A stretch of DNA of 64,000 nucleotides from Flavobacteriaceae bacterium CP2B (GCA_001683825.1 LXTR01000086.1:30938-94937), one strand, 5' to 3'. Shown: positions 18,752 to 28,552, counted from the stretch's first letter. The notes: a model not told the origin generated them from the sequence alone. Program-made: numbers and translations.

Positions 18752-20290
18752 ATGAAACTGTTTAATGAAATAAAAAGCCTTGCATGGCTGACCATGTTTG
18801 CACTGGCCATAGTGAGCTGTACCGATAAACTGGATGAACCGGAATTGAACAACAATTTTGCCGGGGGCACAGATTTTTCTAAAACGGAAGATATGGTCCT
18901 TTCCCTTATTGGGGTTTATGAAGCCTTTCAATCCAGGGGTTGGGAACAACCTTTGCTAATTGCCGTGAGGGGCGACGATGTGAATGCGGGGGGGCTCGGG
19001 GATCAACCCGATTATGCGGAGACCGACAACTTTAACTATAACAAAGACTACTGGATGTACAATTCCCTTTGGGAAAACGTGTATGTAGACGTCATTACCG
19101 CGCATACCGCCATGGAGCAGATTGCCCGCTATCAGGAACAAGCCGATGCGGATGGCGTTGCCTTGGGAGAACAGTATATTGCCGAAGCCAAGGTGATCAG
19201 GGCCATGCTGCTATTCCATATTTCACAGGTATGGGGCGATGTGTTTATCCCTGCTTCTTCGGACACGGGTGAATTGTTCGCCCTGGAGTCAGTTCCAACA
19301 AAGGACGAGGTAATGCGACACATCTCGGACCAGATGGACGAAGCGCTCCCCTTTTTGCCAAATATGCGTCCTAACGAGCGAACCGATATACCCGGGGGGG
19401 TCACCATTTACACAGCTTTGGCCATTAAGGCGTTGGCCAACCAGGAATTGGGTAATTACCAGGAAGTGGCCGATGCTACCGGACAAATCATATCTTCCGG
19501 GAAATTTAGCCTGTACCCGGATTTCTACGAGCTTTTTAAGACTCCTGGAAAATTGAGCAATGAAAGTATCCTGGATATGCAGTATTCTGATTTTGGCCAG
19601 GGCGAAGGCGATAGCGAGAACCACCTCTATGCGCCCTATGGACCTCAGAACTGGACACCTGCTGTGGAAGGGGCTTCAAGCGGATGGGGTTTTTTTGAAC
19701 CCAGTATGAAGTTCATAAAATTCATGCTCGACAGGGGCGAAACCGTTCGCCTGGAAACCAGCGTGCTATTTACAGACCGTGGGATAGCGGAACTGCGGGA
19801 AGATCCTAATTACAACAACCTGCCGGCCTTTGTGTCCAATACCACCCGTGATGGGGATTTGATCAACGATTATGCACGGGCCTTGTTTGCCAGCGGCAAG
19901 CATTACTTGCCCTCAAACCAATTGATCCCGGGAAGGACAAACTACGGGAGCAATAAGAACTATAACATTATCCGGTACGCTGAAATCCTGTTGATGTACG
20001 CAGAAGCCCTGGCTCAGGGCGCCAGTGGTTCCGGGATGACGGCGGACCAGGCGGTAAACCTCGTGCGTGCCAGGGCCAACATGCCGCCCTTATCAGGGGT
20101 TACCATTGACCAGGTTCTTGACGAAAAGTACGCGGAACTAAGTATGGAATGGGGAAAGCGCTATTTTGACATGTTGAGGCTGGAGCGATACAGCGAATTA
20201 AGCTATGACGGGAGGACCTTTTCACCGGATAAAAGCTTCCTGCCCTATCCCCAGGCACAGGTGGATCAATTCCCAATCCTGGCGAATTAA
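18752..20290 (+). CDS. susD: SusD/RagB-family surface glycan-binding lipoprotein
   Basis: A 512-residue SusD-like lipoprotein that forms the lid of the SusC transporter. The N-terminal signal ends in a lipobox (AIVSC, Cys 23). Then come TPR-like helices and the usual SusD features, such as SRGWEQPLL and YVDVITAHTAMEQI. The C-terminal half contains YNIIRYAEILLMYAEAL and the RA-domain ending EWGKRYFDMLRLERY. The length and order match the family. The glycan specificity cannot be read from this gene alone. Confidence 0.95.
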   Translation: MKLFNEIKSLAWLTMFALAIVSCTDKLDEPELNNNFAGGTDFSKTEDMVLSLIGVYEAFQSRGWEQPLLIAVRGDDVNAGGLGDQPDYAETDNFNYNKDYWMYNSLWENVYVDVITAHTAMEQIARYQEQADADGVALGEQYIAEAKVIRAMLLFHISQVWGDVFIPASSDTGELFALESVPTKDEVMRHISDQMDEALPFLPNMRPNERTDIPGGVTIYTALAIKALANQELGNYQEVADATGQIISSGKFSLYPDFYELFKTPGKLSNESILDMQYSDFGQGEGDSENHLYAPYGPQNWTPAVEGASSGWGFFEPSMKFIKFMLDRGETVRLETSVLFTDRGIAELREDPNYNNLPAFVSNTTRDGDLINDYARALFASGKHYLPSNQLIPGRTNYGSNKNYNIIRYAEILLMYAEALAQGASGSGMTADQAVNLVRARANMPPLSGVTIDQVLDEKYAELSMEWGKRYFDMLRLERYSELSYDGRTFSPDKSFLPYPQAQVDQFPILAN

Positions 20291-20323
20291 GTGGATATAA
20301 TAACGCACCCAAAATACAAAATC

Positions 20324-22081
20324 ATGAAAAGCATTAAGCAAATACTGTTGTTTGTTGGCGCGATATGCGCGCTGGCAGCATGCGACAACGGAATTGATTC
20401 CATTACAAAGCTGGACCCGGGGCCCGATGAAGACGCACCTCAGGTAACGATAAATTACCCTTCTGAGGGGACGAAAATCAAGGTGCTGGAAGCGGTCACC
20501 TCCGTTACCGTCGATTTTGAAGTTACCGATGATATCGAAGTGGTCCGGGTGGAACTTTGGCTGGATGGCCAAAAAATCGCAACCTTCAGCAACTTTAAGG
20601 ACTTCCGCCGTGTATTGATCGATGATTTTGTATACGACGCGCTCACCGATGGCAGCCATGAATTAAAGGTGTTGGCCACCGATCTCGACGGGAAGACGAC
20701 CACCCAGTCCGTGAATTTCGAAAAGGAGCCCGCCTACACGCCATTATTCGCCGGGGAAACACTCTACATGCCCTTCGATGGCGACTTTACAGACCTTATC
20801 CGTATTTCCCAGGCCACGGTAACAGGCGCCCCTGGATTTGCCGGGGATGGGATTATAGGGACCAATGCATACCAGGGTGCCACAGATGCCTACGTGTCTG
20901 TCCCAGGGGAAGGCGTACTCCTCGGAAATGAGTTTAGTGCCGCTTTTTGGTACAAGGTGTCAGGATCACCCGACAGGGCGGGGATTTTGGTGGCCGGCGA
21001 CGATGCCGATGACCGTTTCCAGGGCTTCAGGTTGTTCAGGGAGGGAAGTCCTACGGAACAAAGGATTAAGTTGAACGTCGGCGTGGGAACCGGAGAGAGT
21101 TGGAACGATGGCGAAGTTCTCGACGTTGCCGCCGGGGAATGGGTGCATATCGCCTTCACCATATCTCCCACCAGGAATGCGATCTTTTTCAATGGGGTAG
21201 AAGTACGCTCTTCGGACATGCCGGCCAATGTGGATTGGACAGGGGTCAATTCCATTACCATTGGCGCAGGAGGTGATACCTTCAGCTATTGGGGACATCT
21301 GTCGGACAACAGCCCCTTGGACGAACTCAGGTTTTTTGACAGGGCCCTTACAGAGGCCGATATCCAGAACATGATTGACGTGACCAATCCCTATACGGGT
21401 AAATTTGACGGCGAAATGTTCTACCTGCCCTTTGACGGAGATAACAGGGATAAATTCACAAATGCCGAACCGACTGTGGTTGGCGCTACCGGTTTTGCCG
21501 GCGAAAGTGCTTCGGGGAGCAATGCCTTTGCGGGCGCCGCAGGCTCCTATCTCAGCTTCCCCACCGACGGGCTCACCACCCAGGAGTTCAGTGCCACGTT
21601 CTGGTACAAAGTGAACGCCAACCCCGATCGTGCCGGAATTCTGGTCATGGGGCCCCCACATACAGATAACCCCGGGTATCCTGACGTCCAAAACCTCCGT
21701 ACGAACGGTTTCAGGTTTTTCAGGGAAGGAGACGCCTCCAGCCAGATCTTTAAATTGAATGTGGGGAACGGAACCGCGGATAGCTGGTTCGATGGAGGGG
21801 ATAATGCGCGTATCGACACTTCGGCTGGGGAATGGGTCCACATGGCGTTTACCATTTCGAATACCGAATGCGTTGTGTACTTTAACGGGGAAATTGTTGC
21901 CCAGGGTAGTTTTACCGGGGTTGACTGGACCGGTTGCGATATCTTGTCCATAGGATCGGGGGCACCACGGTTTACTGAGTGGGGGCACTTGTCTGATCCT
22001 AGTTTTATCGATGAACTCCGGCTCTTTGATAAAGCCCTGACCCAGGAAGAAATACAGGCGGTCCGTAATGCTGACCTATAA
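20324..22081 (+). CDS. Surface lipoprotein with Ig-like and two LamG-type domains
   Basis: A 585-residue lipoprotein (LAAC lipobox, Cys 20) in the position usually held by the surface glycan-binding protein of a Sus-like locus. Residues about 35-140 form an Ig-like module (VTINYPSEGTKI...). Two homologous concanavalin-A/LamG-like domains follow at about 150-350 and 365-580. Each has the pattern LYMPFDGD, FSAAFWYKV..PDRAGIL, GEWVHIAFTIS and LDELRFFDRALTEADIQ. The internal duplication is plain by eye. I infer carbohydrate binding at the cell surface. ATG 20324 gives the clean signal; the GTG at 20291 does not. Confidence 0.82.
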   Translation: MKSIKQILLFVGAICALAACDNGIDSITKLDPGPDEDAPQVTINYPSEGTKIKVLEAVTSVTVDFEVTDDIEVVRVELWLDGQKIATFSNFKDFRRVLIDDFVYDALTDGSHELKVLATDLDGKTTTQSVNFEKEPAYTPLFAGETLYMPFDGDFTDLIRISQATVTGAPGFAGDGIIGTNAYQGATDAYVSVPGEGVLLGNEFSAAFWYKVSGSPDRAGILVAGDDADDRFQGFRLFREGSPTEQRIKLNVGVGTGESWNDGEVLDVAAGEWVHIAFTISPTRNAIFFNGVEVRSSDMPANVDWTGVNSITIGAGGDTFSYWGHLSDNSPLDELRFFDRALTEADIQNMIDVTNPYTGKFDGEMFYLPFDGDNRDKFTNAEPTVVGATGFAGESASGSNAFAGAAGSYLSFPTDGLTTQEFSATFWYKVNANPDRAGILVMGPPHTDNPGYPDVQNLRTNGFRFFREGDASSQIFKLNVGNGTADSWFDGGDNARIDTSAGEWVHMAFTISNTECVVYFNGEIVAQGSFTGVDWTGCDILSIGSGAPRFTEWGHLSDPSFIDELRLFDKALTQEEIQAVRNADL

Positions 22082-22130
22082 AACAAGCCGTAGCAGGTTA
22101 AAAAAACATTATTTGATTTAGTTAGTTTTT

Positions 22131-23501
22131 ATGAAGTTAGTTGTAATGCTTATGGCCATTATACCCGCCCTAATAGGGTGTAGTGGCCATTCTTCTTCCA
22201 AAAGGGAAATTGCAGGAGAAAAAAAGATCCGTATTGATTCATCCCGGATGGCACCATTGCTGGACACTATTCAAAAACAAACTTTCGAATACTTCTGGAG
22301 CGGGGCAGAACCCATTTCGGGCATGGCGAGAGAACGGATCCATTTGGATAGTATCTATCCCTCTCATGATAAGGATATCATCACTATTGGCGGCTCGGGA
22401 TTTGGACTGATGGCGATACTGGTAGGCGTTGAAAGGGGTTTTATTACCAGAGAACAGGCCCTTGAGCGCTTTGAGAGGGTGGTAGATTTCCTTGGCGCTG
22501 CAGACCGGTTCCACGGCGCCTGGCCACATTGGCTGGATCCCAGTGGAAAAGTGTCACCTTTTAGCGCTAAGGACGACGGGGGCGACCTGGTGGAAACCGC
22601 ATTCCTGATACAGGGCCTTCTTACCGTAAGGGAATATTTTGACGAAGGCAACGCGCGGGAACAACAGCTTGTCCATAAAATTCAAACGCTTTGGGAGGAG
22701 GTAGAGTGGGATTGGTATACCAAAGGTGGCGAGAATGTACTCTACTGGCATTGGTCGCCCATTCATGGCTGGGATATGAACTTTCCCGTTGGGGGGTACA
22801 ACGAGTGCCTTATCATGTATGTTTTAGGAGCTTCCTCCCCCACCCACCCCATTTCAAAACAGGTGTATGAGCAGGGCTGGGCCCGGGGCGGAGCTATTGC
22901 CCGGGACACTACCTTTTACAATCTTCCAACGGTCCTGGACCATTACGAACACGATGACGCACCGGTGGGCCCCTTATTCTGGGCACACTATTCCTATCTG
23001 GGGTTGAATCCAAAAGGGCTTAGTGACCAGTATGCAGACTATTGGAAACTAAACAGAAACCACGCCCTCATCCATCATGCCTATGCGGTTGACAACCCTA
23101 AGGGGTTTGAAGGCTATGGCCCGGAATGTTGGGGATTTACCTCAAGCTATTCCATTAAAGGCTATGCGGGGCACAACCCTTCCGGGGATTTAGGGGTGAT
23201 CTCCCCTACGGCGGCGCTGTCTTCCATGCCGTATACCCCCGGAGAGAGTATGGCTTTTTTGAGCCATTTGTATACGGAACACGATACGCTGATTGGGAAA
23301 TATGGCCCTTACGATGCTTTTAGTCTGGAATATGATTGGCAGCTGCCGAGGTACCTGGCCATTGACCAGGGTCCTATTCCGGTGATGATCGAAAATTACC
23401 GGTCGGGATTGCTGTGGGGTTTGTTTATGAGGAACAAGGAGGTTCTTTCCGGACTCCGGAAACTGGGGTTTGGCAGCCCATACCTGTCACAGTATGAATA
23501 G
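22131..23501 (+). CDS. GH144-type glucanase lipoprotein, first copy (PF10091)
   Basis: A 456-residue lipoprotein (IGCSG, Cys 17) of the glycoamylase-like PF10091 family, listed as GH144 when acting as endo-beta-1,2-glucanase. Typical pieces include TFEYFWSGAEPISGMARER, GGSGFGLMAIL, FHGAWPHWLD, DDGGDLVETAF, LYWHWSP, GVISPTAALSSMPYTP and AIDQGPIPVMIENYRSG. These give an (alpha/alpha)6 fold with acidic residues in the cleft. By family knowledge it should cut beta-1,2-glucan chains, though substrate is not proven. It overlaps the second copy by 8 bases. Confidence 0.87.
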   Translation: MKLVVMLMAIIPALIGCSGHSSSKREIAGEKKIRIDSSRMAPLLDTIQKQTFEYFWSGAEPISGMARERIHLDSIYPSHDKDIITIGGSGFGLMAILVGVERGFITREQALERFERVVDFLGAADRFHGAWPHWLDPSGKVSPFSAKDDGGDLVETAFLIQGLLTVREYFDEGNAREQQLVHKIQTLWEEVEWDWYTKGGENVLYWHWSPIHGWDMNFPVGGYNECLIMYVLGASSPTHPISKQVYEQGWARGGAIARDTTFYNLPTVLDHYEHDDAPVGPLFWAHYSYLGLNPKGLSDQYADYWKLNRNHALIHHAYAVDNPKGFEGYGPECWGFTSSYSIKGYAGHNPSGDLGVISPTAALSSMPYTPGESMAFLSHLYTEHDTLIGKYGPYDAFSLEYDWQLPRYLAIDQGPIPVMIENYRSGLLWGLFMRNKEVLSGLRKLGFGSPYLSQYE

Positions 23502-24873
23502 GGTTTATACCATATGGATCCTGCTAAGCATTTCCTTGTTGAGCTGTTCGGAAGATACCTATACGTATACACCTTTAGATTTTCCAGATGACTCGGAGGA
23601 GCCCCCCGGTTCAGGAGACTCCCTTATTACAGACGAAGCCTTGTTGGACCTGGCCCAACGCGAAACATTTCGCTATTTCTGGGAGTTTGCCGAGACCCAT
23701 TCCGGGGCGGCAAGGGAGCGATATCATATGGATGACCCCGCCTTTGACGCACATACTGTGGCTACAGGAGGCTCCGGTTTTGGATTGATGGCAATTCTCG
23801 TGGGGATTGAACGCAATTTTATCAGCCGGGCCGAAGGGGTGGATCGGCTGGGAAAAATTCTGGATTTCTTTGAAAATGCGGACCGATTCCATGGGGCCTG
23901 GCCGCATTGGCTGGAGGGCGCTACAGGCAATACGCGCCCATTTAGCAGCCTCGATGACGGGGGAGACCTGGTAGAAACAGCCTTCCTGGCCCAGGGCCTC
24001 ATTTGCGTGCAGGAGTACTTCAAAGATGGATCGACTGACGAACAAGCGTTATCGGCCCAGGCAGCAGACCTTTGGAAGGGGATTGAATGGAACTGGTATA
24101 CACGCCAACAAAAGGTGCTTTACTGGCATTGGAGCCCCAACCACGGGTTTGCAATCAACCTCCCGCTACGGGGCTATAACGAAACTTTGATTGCTTATGT
24201 ACTCGCGGCCGCCTCACCCGGCTTTGGCATCGATAGGGAGGTGTATACCGAAGGTTGGGCATCCTCCGGGGGCATACAGGCTAGCAACCTGCAATACGGG
24301 ATTCCCCTTGTTTTGAAACATAGCGGGGCCGAGCAATTTGGCGGGCCCTTGTTCTGGGCACACTATTCCTATTTGGGCCTGGACCCGCGCAACCTCCGGG
24401 ATGCCTATGCAGACTATTGGGAGGTACATACAAACCATGCAAAGATCAACTACCAATATTGCCTTGAAAACCCCAAAGGATACAATGGTTACGGGCCAAA
24501 CAATTGGGGGCTTACGGCAAGTTACTCCAGAAATACCGATGGCACCCTGGGGTATAACGCCCATCAACCAAACAATGACACGGGGGTGATTTCTCCCACC
24601 GCGGCGCTGAGTTCCATGCCCTATACCCCTGAAGAATCGCTACGGGCCCTGAGGTACTTTTACGCGAACCAATCCGAGCTATTGGGCCCGGCGGGCTTTT
24701 ACGATGCGTTTAGCCCGGAGTACGATTTCTGGGTAGCAAAGGCCTATTTGGCAATAGACCAGGGCCCCATCATTGCCATGATAGAGAATTACCGGACACA
24801 AATGCTCTGGGATTTGTTCATGCAAAATGAGGCAGTTAAAGATGGATTGGATACATTAGGGTTCACCTATTGA
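23494..24873 (+). CDS. GH144-type glucanase lipoprotein, second copy (PF10091)
   Basis: A 459-residue paralogue of the preceding gene with its own lipobox (LLSCSE, Cys 18). It holds the same motif order: FRYFWEFAETHSGAARER, GGSGFGLMAIL, FHGAWPHWLE, DDGGDLVETAF, LYWHWSPNHG, GVISPTAALSSMPYTP and AIDQGPIIAMIENYR. ATG 23494 lies inside the end of the first copy, which suggests translational coupling and an old tandem duplication. The copies have clearly diverged in loops and in linker length after the lipid anchor. They may differ in chain-length preference or endo/exo mode (inference). Confidence 0.87.
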   Translation: MNRVYTIWILLSISLLSCSEDTYTYTPLDFPDDSEEPPGSGDSLITDEALLDLAQRETFRYFWEFAETHSGAARERYHMDDPAFDAHTVATGGSGFGLMAILVGIERNFISRAEGVDRLGKILDFFENADRFHGAWPHWLEGATGNTRPFSSLDDGGDLVETAFLAQGLICVQEYFKDGSTDEQALSAQAADLWKGIEWNWYTRQQKVLYWHWSPNHGFAINLPLRGYNETLIAYVLAAASPGFGIDREVYTEGWASSGGIQASNLQYGIPLVLKHSGAEQFGGPLFWAHYSYLGLDPRNLRDAYADYWEVHTNHAKINYQYCLENPKGYNGYGPNNWGLTASYSRNTDGTLGYNAHQPNNDTGVISPTAALSSMPYTPEESLRALRYFYANQSELLGPAGFYDAFSPEYDFWVAKAYLAIDQGPIIAMIENYRTQMLWDLFMQNEAVKDGLDTLGFTY

Positions 24874-24917
24874 AAGGTTCCCCACGGGAATATTACCCCT
24901 AATCAAAGGGAACCTTT
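24873..24917 (+). terminator. Long stem-loop at the end of the glycan locus
   Basis: A perfect 10-bp inverted repeat, AAAGGTTCCC (24873-24882) and GGGAACCTTT (24908-24917), surrounds a 25-base loop. It begins at the last base of the GH144 stop codon. No run of T follows, so it is not a classic intrinsic terminator. It may stabilise the 3' end or help factor-dependent termination. The rest of the 177-base gap shows no other structure. Confidence 0.4.
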
Positions 24918-25050
24918 AGCATTGCAACATGATGCCAGCCAACAAGGGATTAACGACATTTGCTATTGCTTTGCGGTTAGGAAAACGATTAACACCCTAA
25001 AGTTCAGGGCTTGGTGAATACAGGAGACATCAGAGAAAATTTAGAACCTT

Positions 25051-25890
25051 ATGATTAAAAAATTACTTGTGGTAGGCGTGTGCCTGCTGATGATGCAAAC
25101 AACATGGGCACAGGACCTGCGTACCCTGACCTACAACCTCCGTTATGATACGGAAGCCGACGGGGACAACCGTTGGGACAACCGCAAGGAATTCCTCATC
25201 GCACAACTGCGGTTTTACCAGCCCGATGTGTTTGGTACCCAGGAAGGGTTGCTCCATCAATTGCAGGCTATCCGCGAGGGCCTGGAGGACTATGATTTTA
25301 TTGGCAAGGGCCGGGACCATGGGGGCGAGGAAGGCGAGTTCTCCGCGATTTTTTATAACAAATACACCCTCAACCTGCTGGCCGAAAACACCTTCTGGCT
25401 TTCTGAAACCCCGGAGGTGCCTTCTTTGGGATGGGATGCCGCCATCAAAAGGGTATGTACCTACGCCCTTTTCGAAAGCAGGAAGGAGGGGCGTAAATTC
25501 TATGTATTCAATACCCACCTGGACCATATGGGGGAGACGGCCCGCCAGGAAAGCGTGCGCCTGCTCCTCGAAAAAATAAAGTCGATCAACACTGCCGCCC
25601 TGCCCGTGATCCTGATGGGAGATTTCAACCTGGAACCGGACCATGCCTCGATAACCGTCCTGGGCAAGGAGATGGAAGACGCCCATCACCTGGCAGGCCC
25701 GGGTTACTTTGGCCCTGCGGGGACCTTCAACGGCTTTTCGGTGAGCGAGGCGGCCAGCAGGAGGATTGACTACCTTTTCCTGTCTCCCTTGAAATTCAGA
25801 TTGTTGCGGTATGCCATCCTGACCGCGACCAAAGACGGGCGGTACCCTTCTGACCATTTCCCGGTGTTGGCCGACCTGGATTTCCGCTAA
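25051..25890 (+). CDS. Exported endonuclease/exonuclease/phosphatase-family protein
   Basis: A 279-residue protein with a signal peptide (1-20, ending TWAQ) and the EEP fold. Markers are TYNLRYD at the first strand, GTQEGL (metal-binding Glu), NTHLDH, GDFNLEP (catalytic Asp/Asn) and SDHFPV at the end. Members hydrolyse phosphodiester or phosphomonoester bonds. Copies of this type are common in Sus-like loci, where they may remove phosphate-containing groups from the glycan. Whether it belongs to the locus is inferred from strand and position. Confidence 0.85.
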   Translation: MIKKLLVVGVCLLMMQTTWAQDLRTLTYNLRYDTEADGDNRWDNRKEFLIAQLRFYQPDVFGTQEGLLHQLQAIREGLEDYDFIGKGRDHGGEEGEFSAIFYNKYTLNLLAENTFWLSETPEVPSLGWDAAIKRVCTYALFESRKEGRKFYVFNTHLDHMGETARQESVRLLLEKIKSINTAALPVILMGDFNLEPDHASITVLGKEMEDAHHLAGPGYFGPAGTFNGFSVSEAASRRIDYLFLSPLKFRLLRYAILTATKDGRYPSDHFPVLADLDFR

Positions 25891-25894
25891 ACCC

Positions 25895-26650
25895 TTACCG
25901 GAACAGGATCATGACGGCCCCTAATGCGGTGAGCAACAGGATCATTTTCCGGTACATCCCCTCCCGCAAGAGCTTTACCAGTCGGACCCCTACCAATAAC
26001 CCCAACAGGATGGCGGGGACCAGCCTCAGGTTGATCAACAGGCTTTCGGTGCTGATGGTTTCCCAGACATAGATATGGAAGGGTAGTTTCACCACATTGA
26101 TGATCAGGAAAAGCCAGGCTGCGGTTCCGATGAATTCGTTTTTGGGAAGGCGCATGGCCAGGAAATAGATATTGGAAAAGGCGCCTGCCAGGTTGCCGAT
26201 CATGGTGGTGATACCGGCCAGGACCCCAATGAAGCCCCCAAAGGCCCAGTGCGTAGGGACGGCCTTGGACTTCCGCCGGTCCCACCAGTACATCATCAGG
26301 ACGCTCCCAAGGATCACGACCACCATCACCAGCTTAAATGCCTTTTCGGGAAGCCCGTTCCCGATGAACACCCCGATGAGCAGCCCCAGCAACATCCATG
26401 GGAGGAAACGCCGGATATAGGACCAGCGGGCATGCCGGTTATAGTATACCACCGCGAATATGTCGCCCACGACCAACAACGGAACCAGCATGCCCGTAGA
26501 TTCTCTGGCGCCAAAGGCCAGCGCCATCAGCGTGACATTGATAATGGCGATCCCCTTGATGCCCGCCTTTGATATCCCCAGGACCAGGGCCGCCGTGGAG
26601 GCCAGAACCCAGGTAGAGAGCGATATGTTGAGCGGGAGGTTGTAGTCCAT
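25895..26650 (-). CDS. TauE/SafE-family membrane permease
   Basis: A 251-residue polytopic protein with about eight membrane segments and a TauE/SafE core: a glycine-rich start GISKAGIKGIAIINV and the second-half repeat FGGFIGVLAGITTMIGNLAGAFSNIY. The family is associated with export of sulfite or organosulfonates, but substrates of most members are unknown. I choose the ATG at 26650 because the hydrophobic core begins soon after; the longer frame to 26719 adds an unlikely leader. It converges with the EEP gene and is divergent from the symporter gene. Confidence 0.82.
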   Translation of the reverse strand: MDYNLPLNISLSTWVLASTAALVLGISKAGIKGIAIINVTLMALAFGARESTGMLVPLLVVGDIFAVVYYNRHARWSYIRRFLPWMLLGLLIGVFIGNGLPEKAFKLVMVVVILGSVLMMYWWDRRKSKAVPTHWAFGGFIGVLAGITTMIGNLAGAFSNIYFLAMRLPKNEFIGTAAWLFLIINVVKLPFHIYVWETISTESLLINLRLVPAILLGLLVGVRLVKLLREGMYRKMILLLTALGAVMILFR

Positions 26651-26727
26651 GCAAGGTGCCGGGTATATTAAAAACAAAAGTATCCTAAAAAATAATATCT
26701 TTAACTCCCAACCAAACAACCTGGCAT

Positions 26728-28539
26728 ATGGAGCTAAGTACGCTTGACTACGCCTTTATCATCGTCTTTTTTTCTATCGTATTGTTAATAGGGGTCCTGG
26801 TTTCCAAAAAATCGGGCAAGGATTCCTCTGAATATTTCCTTTCCGGGCGTACCATGCCCTGGTGGTTACTGGGGTTATCCATGGTGGCTACTACCTTTTC
26901 TACCGATACGCCCAACCTGGTTACCGATATTGTTCGGACCAACGGGGTGTCGGGGAACTGGGTATGGTGGGCGTTCCTGATTACCGGCCTCCTTACCGTA
27001 TTCGTCTATGCCAAGCTTTGGCGGAAGTCGAATGTAAATACCGACCTGGAATTTTATGAACTTCGATACGGCGGGGCCCCGGCACGTTTCCTGAGGAAAT
27101 TCCGCGCCCTCTACCTGGGGGTGATCTTCAATGTGATCACCATGTCGTCCGTTACCCTGGCGGCCATCAAAATAGGCAGTATTATGCTGGGGCTGGAACC
27201 CTGGCAAACAGTCATCAGTGCGGGGTTGATCACAGTTACCTTCAGTGCGTTGGGCGGATTTAAAGGGGTCGTTTATACCGATTTCCTGCTCTTTTTTGTC
27301 GCGATGAGTGGGGCCATCGGCGCCGCGTATTACCTGGTCAACCTTCCCGAAGTAGGAGGGGTTGCGGCCCTGCTGACCCATGACAATGTGGCGGGGAAAC
27401 TTTCCATCCTCCCCGATTTCACCGACCGGCAGGCGCTGATCACCCTGTTCGTTATCCCGTTGGCGGTACAATGGTGGAGCTCCTGGTATCCCGGGGCCGA
27501 ACCCGGCGGAGGGGGGTATATCGCCCAACGGATGCTGGCGGCCAAAAACGAGAACCACGCCATAGGAGCCACGTTTTTCTTTAACATCATGCATTACGCA
27601 TTGCGGCCCTGGCCCTGGATCCTGGTGGCCCTGGCGTCGCTGGTGGTCTATCCGGATGTAGCCAGTATCCATGAGGCCTTCCCGAATATTACCGAAGACA
27701 AACTGGGCCATGACCTGGCCTATTCGGCCATGCTCACAAAACTGCCCAGCGGGCTTTTAGGTGTGGTCCTGGCGTCGTTGGTGGCCGCCTACATGTCTAC
27801 CATTTCCACCCAACTCAACTGGGGGTCTTCCTACATTGTATACGATTATTATAAACAACAAATCAACCCAAATGCCTCTGAAAAAAGGCTCGTGGCCGTG
27901 GGCCGGATATCCACGGTTTGTTTGATGGTATTTAGCGCGGCCCTGGCGCTGTTGTTGCAAAACGCGCTTCAGCTCTTTGAGGTGCTGCTCGTCTTTGGGG
28001 CGGGTACAGGGCTTATCTTTATCCTCAGGTGGTTCTGGTGGCGCATCAATGCCTGGAGTGAAATTGCGGCCATGTTTGCCTCGGGGATCATTTCTATCGT
28101 CCTGAAGCTCACCCCCCTGGGCGCCTTCTTTTTCGCCCCTGAAACCGGGGTGTTTCCCGATTGGATGGAATACCTGTTCGTGGTAGCGGCCACCACCCTG
28201 ATCTGGCTTACGGTGACGTTTATGACCCAGCCGGAATCCAAGGAGGTCCTGCAAAGCTTTTACCGCAAGATCCAGCCGGGAGGGCCTGGCTGGAAGAAGA
28301 TCGTTTTGGAAGCCGAAGCCGAACACCATAGCCTGGTGACCACCAGGGAAAAATGGAGTGTGCCCTCGGGCATTTCTGCCATGCTCCTGGGCTGTGTGCT
28401 GATCTATTCGTGCATGTTCGCCACCGGGTACTGGATCTATGGCAAGCAGACCCAGGCGCTGGTCCTTACCGGGTTGGCCATAGTTTCAGGATTCCTTTTG
28501 GCCAAAGTCTGGAACCGTATGAAGGACCGTATTCTCTAA
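26728..28539 (+). CDS. Sodium:solute symporter family transporter
   Basis: A 603-residue SSS-family protein with about 13-14 membrane segments. Family marks include the N-terminal DYAFIIVFFSIVLLIGV, the SSEYFLSGRTMPWWLLGLSM segment, STDTPNLVTDIVRTNG, and the long central helices. Such proteins use the Na+ gradient to import sugars, sialic acid, amino acids or similar solutes. The 13-base gap to the DUF5009 gene suggests one operon. Together they could import and acylate an (amino)sugar; the solute cannot be told from sequence. Confidence 0.87.
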   Translation: MELSTLDYAFIIVFFSIVLLIGVLVSKKSGKDSSEYFLSGRTMPWWLLGLSMVATTFSTDTPNLVTDIVRTNGVSGNWVWWAFLITGLLTVFVYAKLWRKSNVNTDLEFYELRYGGAPARFLRKFRALYLGVIFNVITMSSVTLAAIKIGSIMLGLEPWQTVISAGLITVTFSALGGFKGVVYTDFLLFFVAMSGAIGAAYYLVNLPEVGGVAALLTHDNVAGKLSILPDFTDRQALITLFVIPLAVQWWSSWYPGAEPGGGGYIAQRMLAAKNENHAIGATFFFNIMHYALRPWPWILVALASLVVYPDVASIHEAFPNITEDKLGHDLAYSAMLTKLPSGLLGVVLASLVAAYMSTISTQLNWGSSYIVYDYYKQQINPNASEKRLVAVGRISTVCLMVFSAALALLLQNALQLFEVLLVFGAGTGLIFILRWFWWRINAWSEIAAMFASGIISIVLKLTPLGAFFFAPETGVFPDWMEYLFVVAATTLIWLTVTFMTQPESKEVLQSFYRKIQPGGPGWKKIVLEAEAEHHSLVTTREKWSVPSGISAMLLGCVLIYSCMFATGYWIYGKQTQALVLTGLAIVSGFLLAKVWNRMKDRIL

Positions 28540-28552
28540 ACCCACCAATACT

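Noticed and set aside
20966..21988. Reverse-strand open frame of 340 codons
   Set aside because: It is antisense to the LamG lipoprotein gene and shows no domain.
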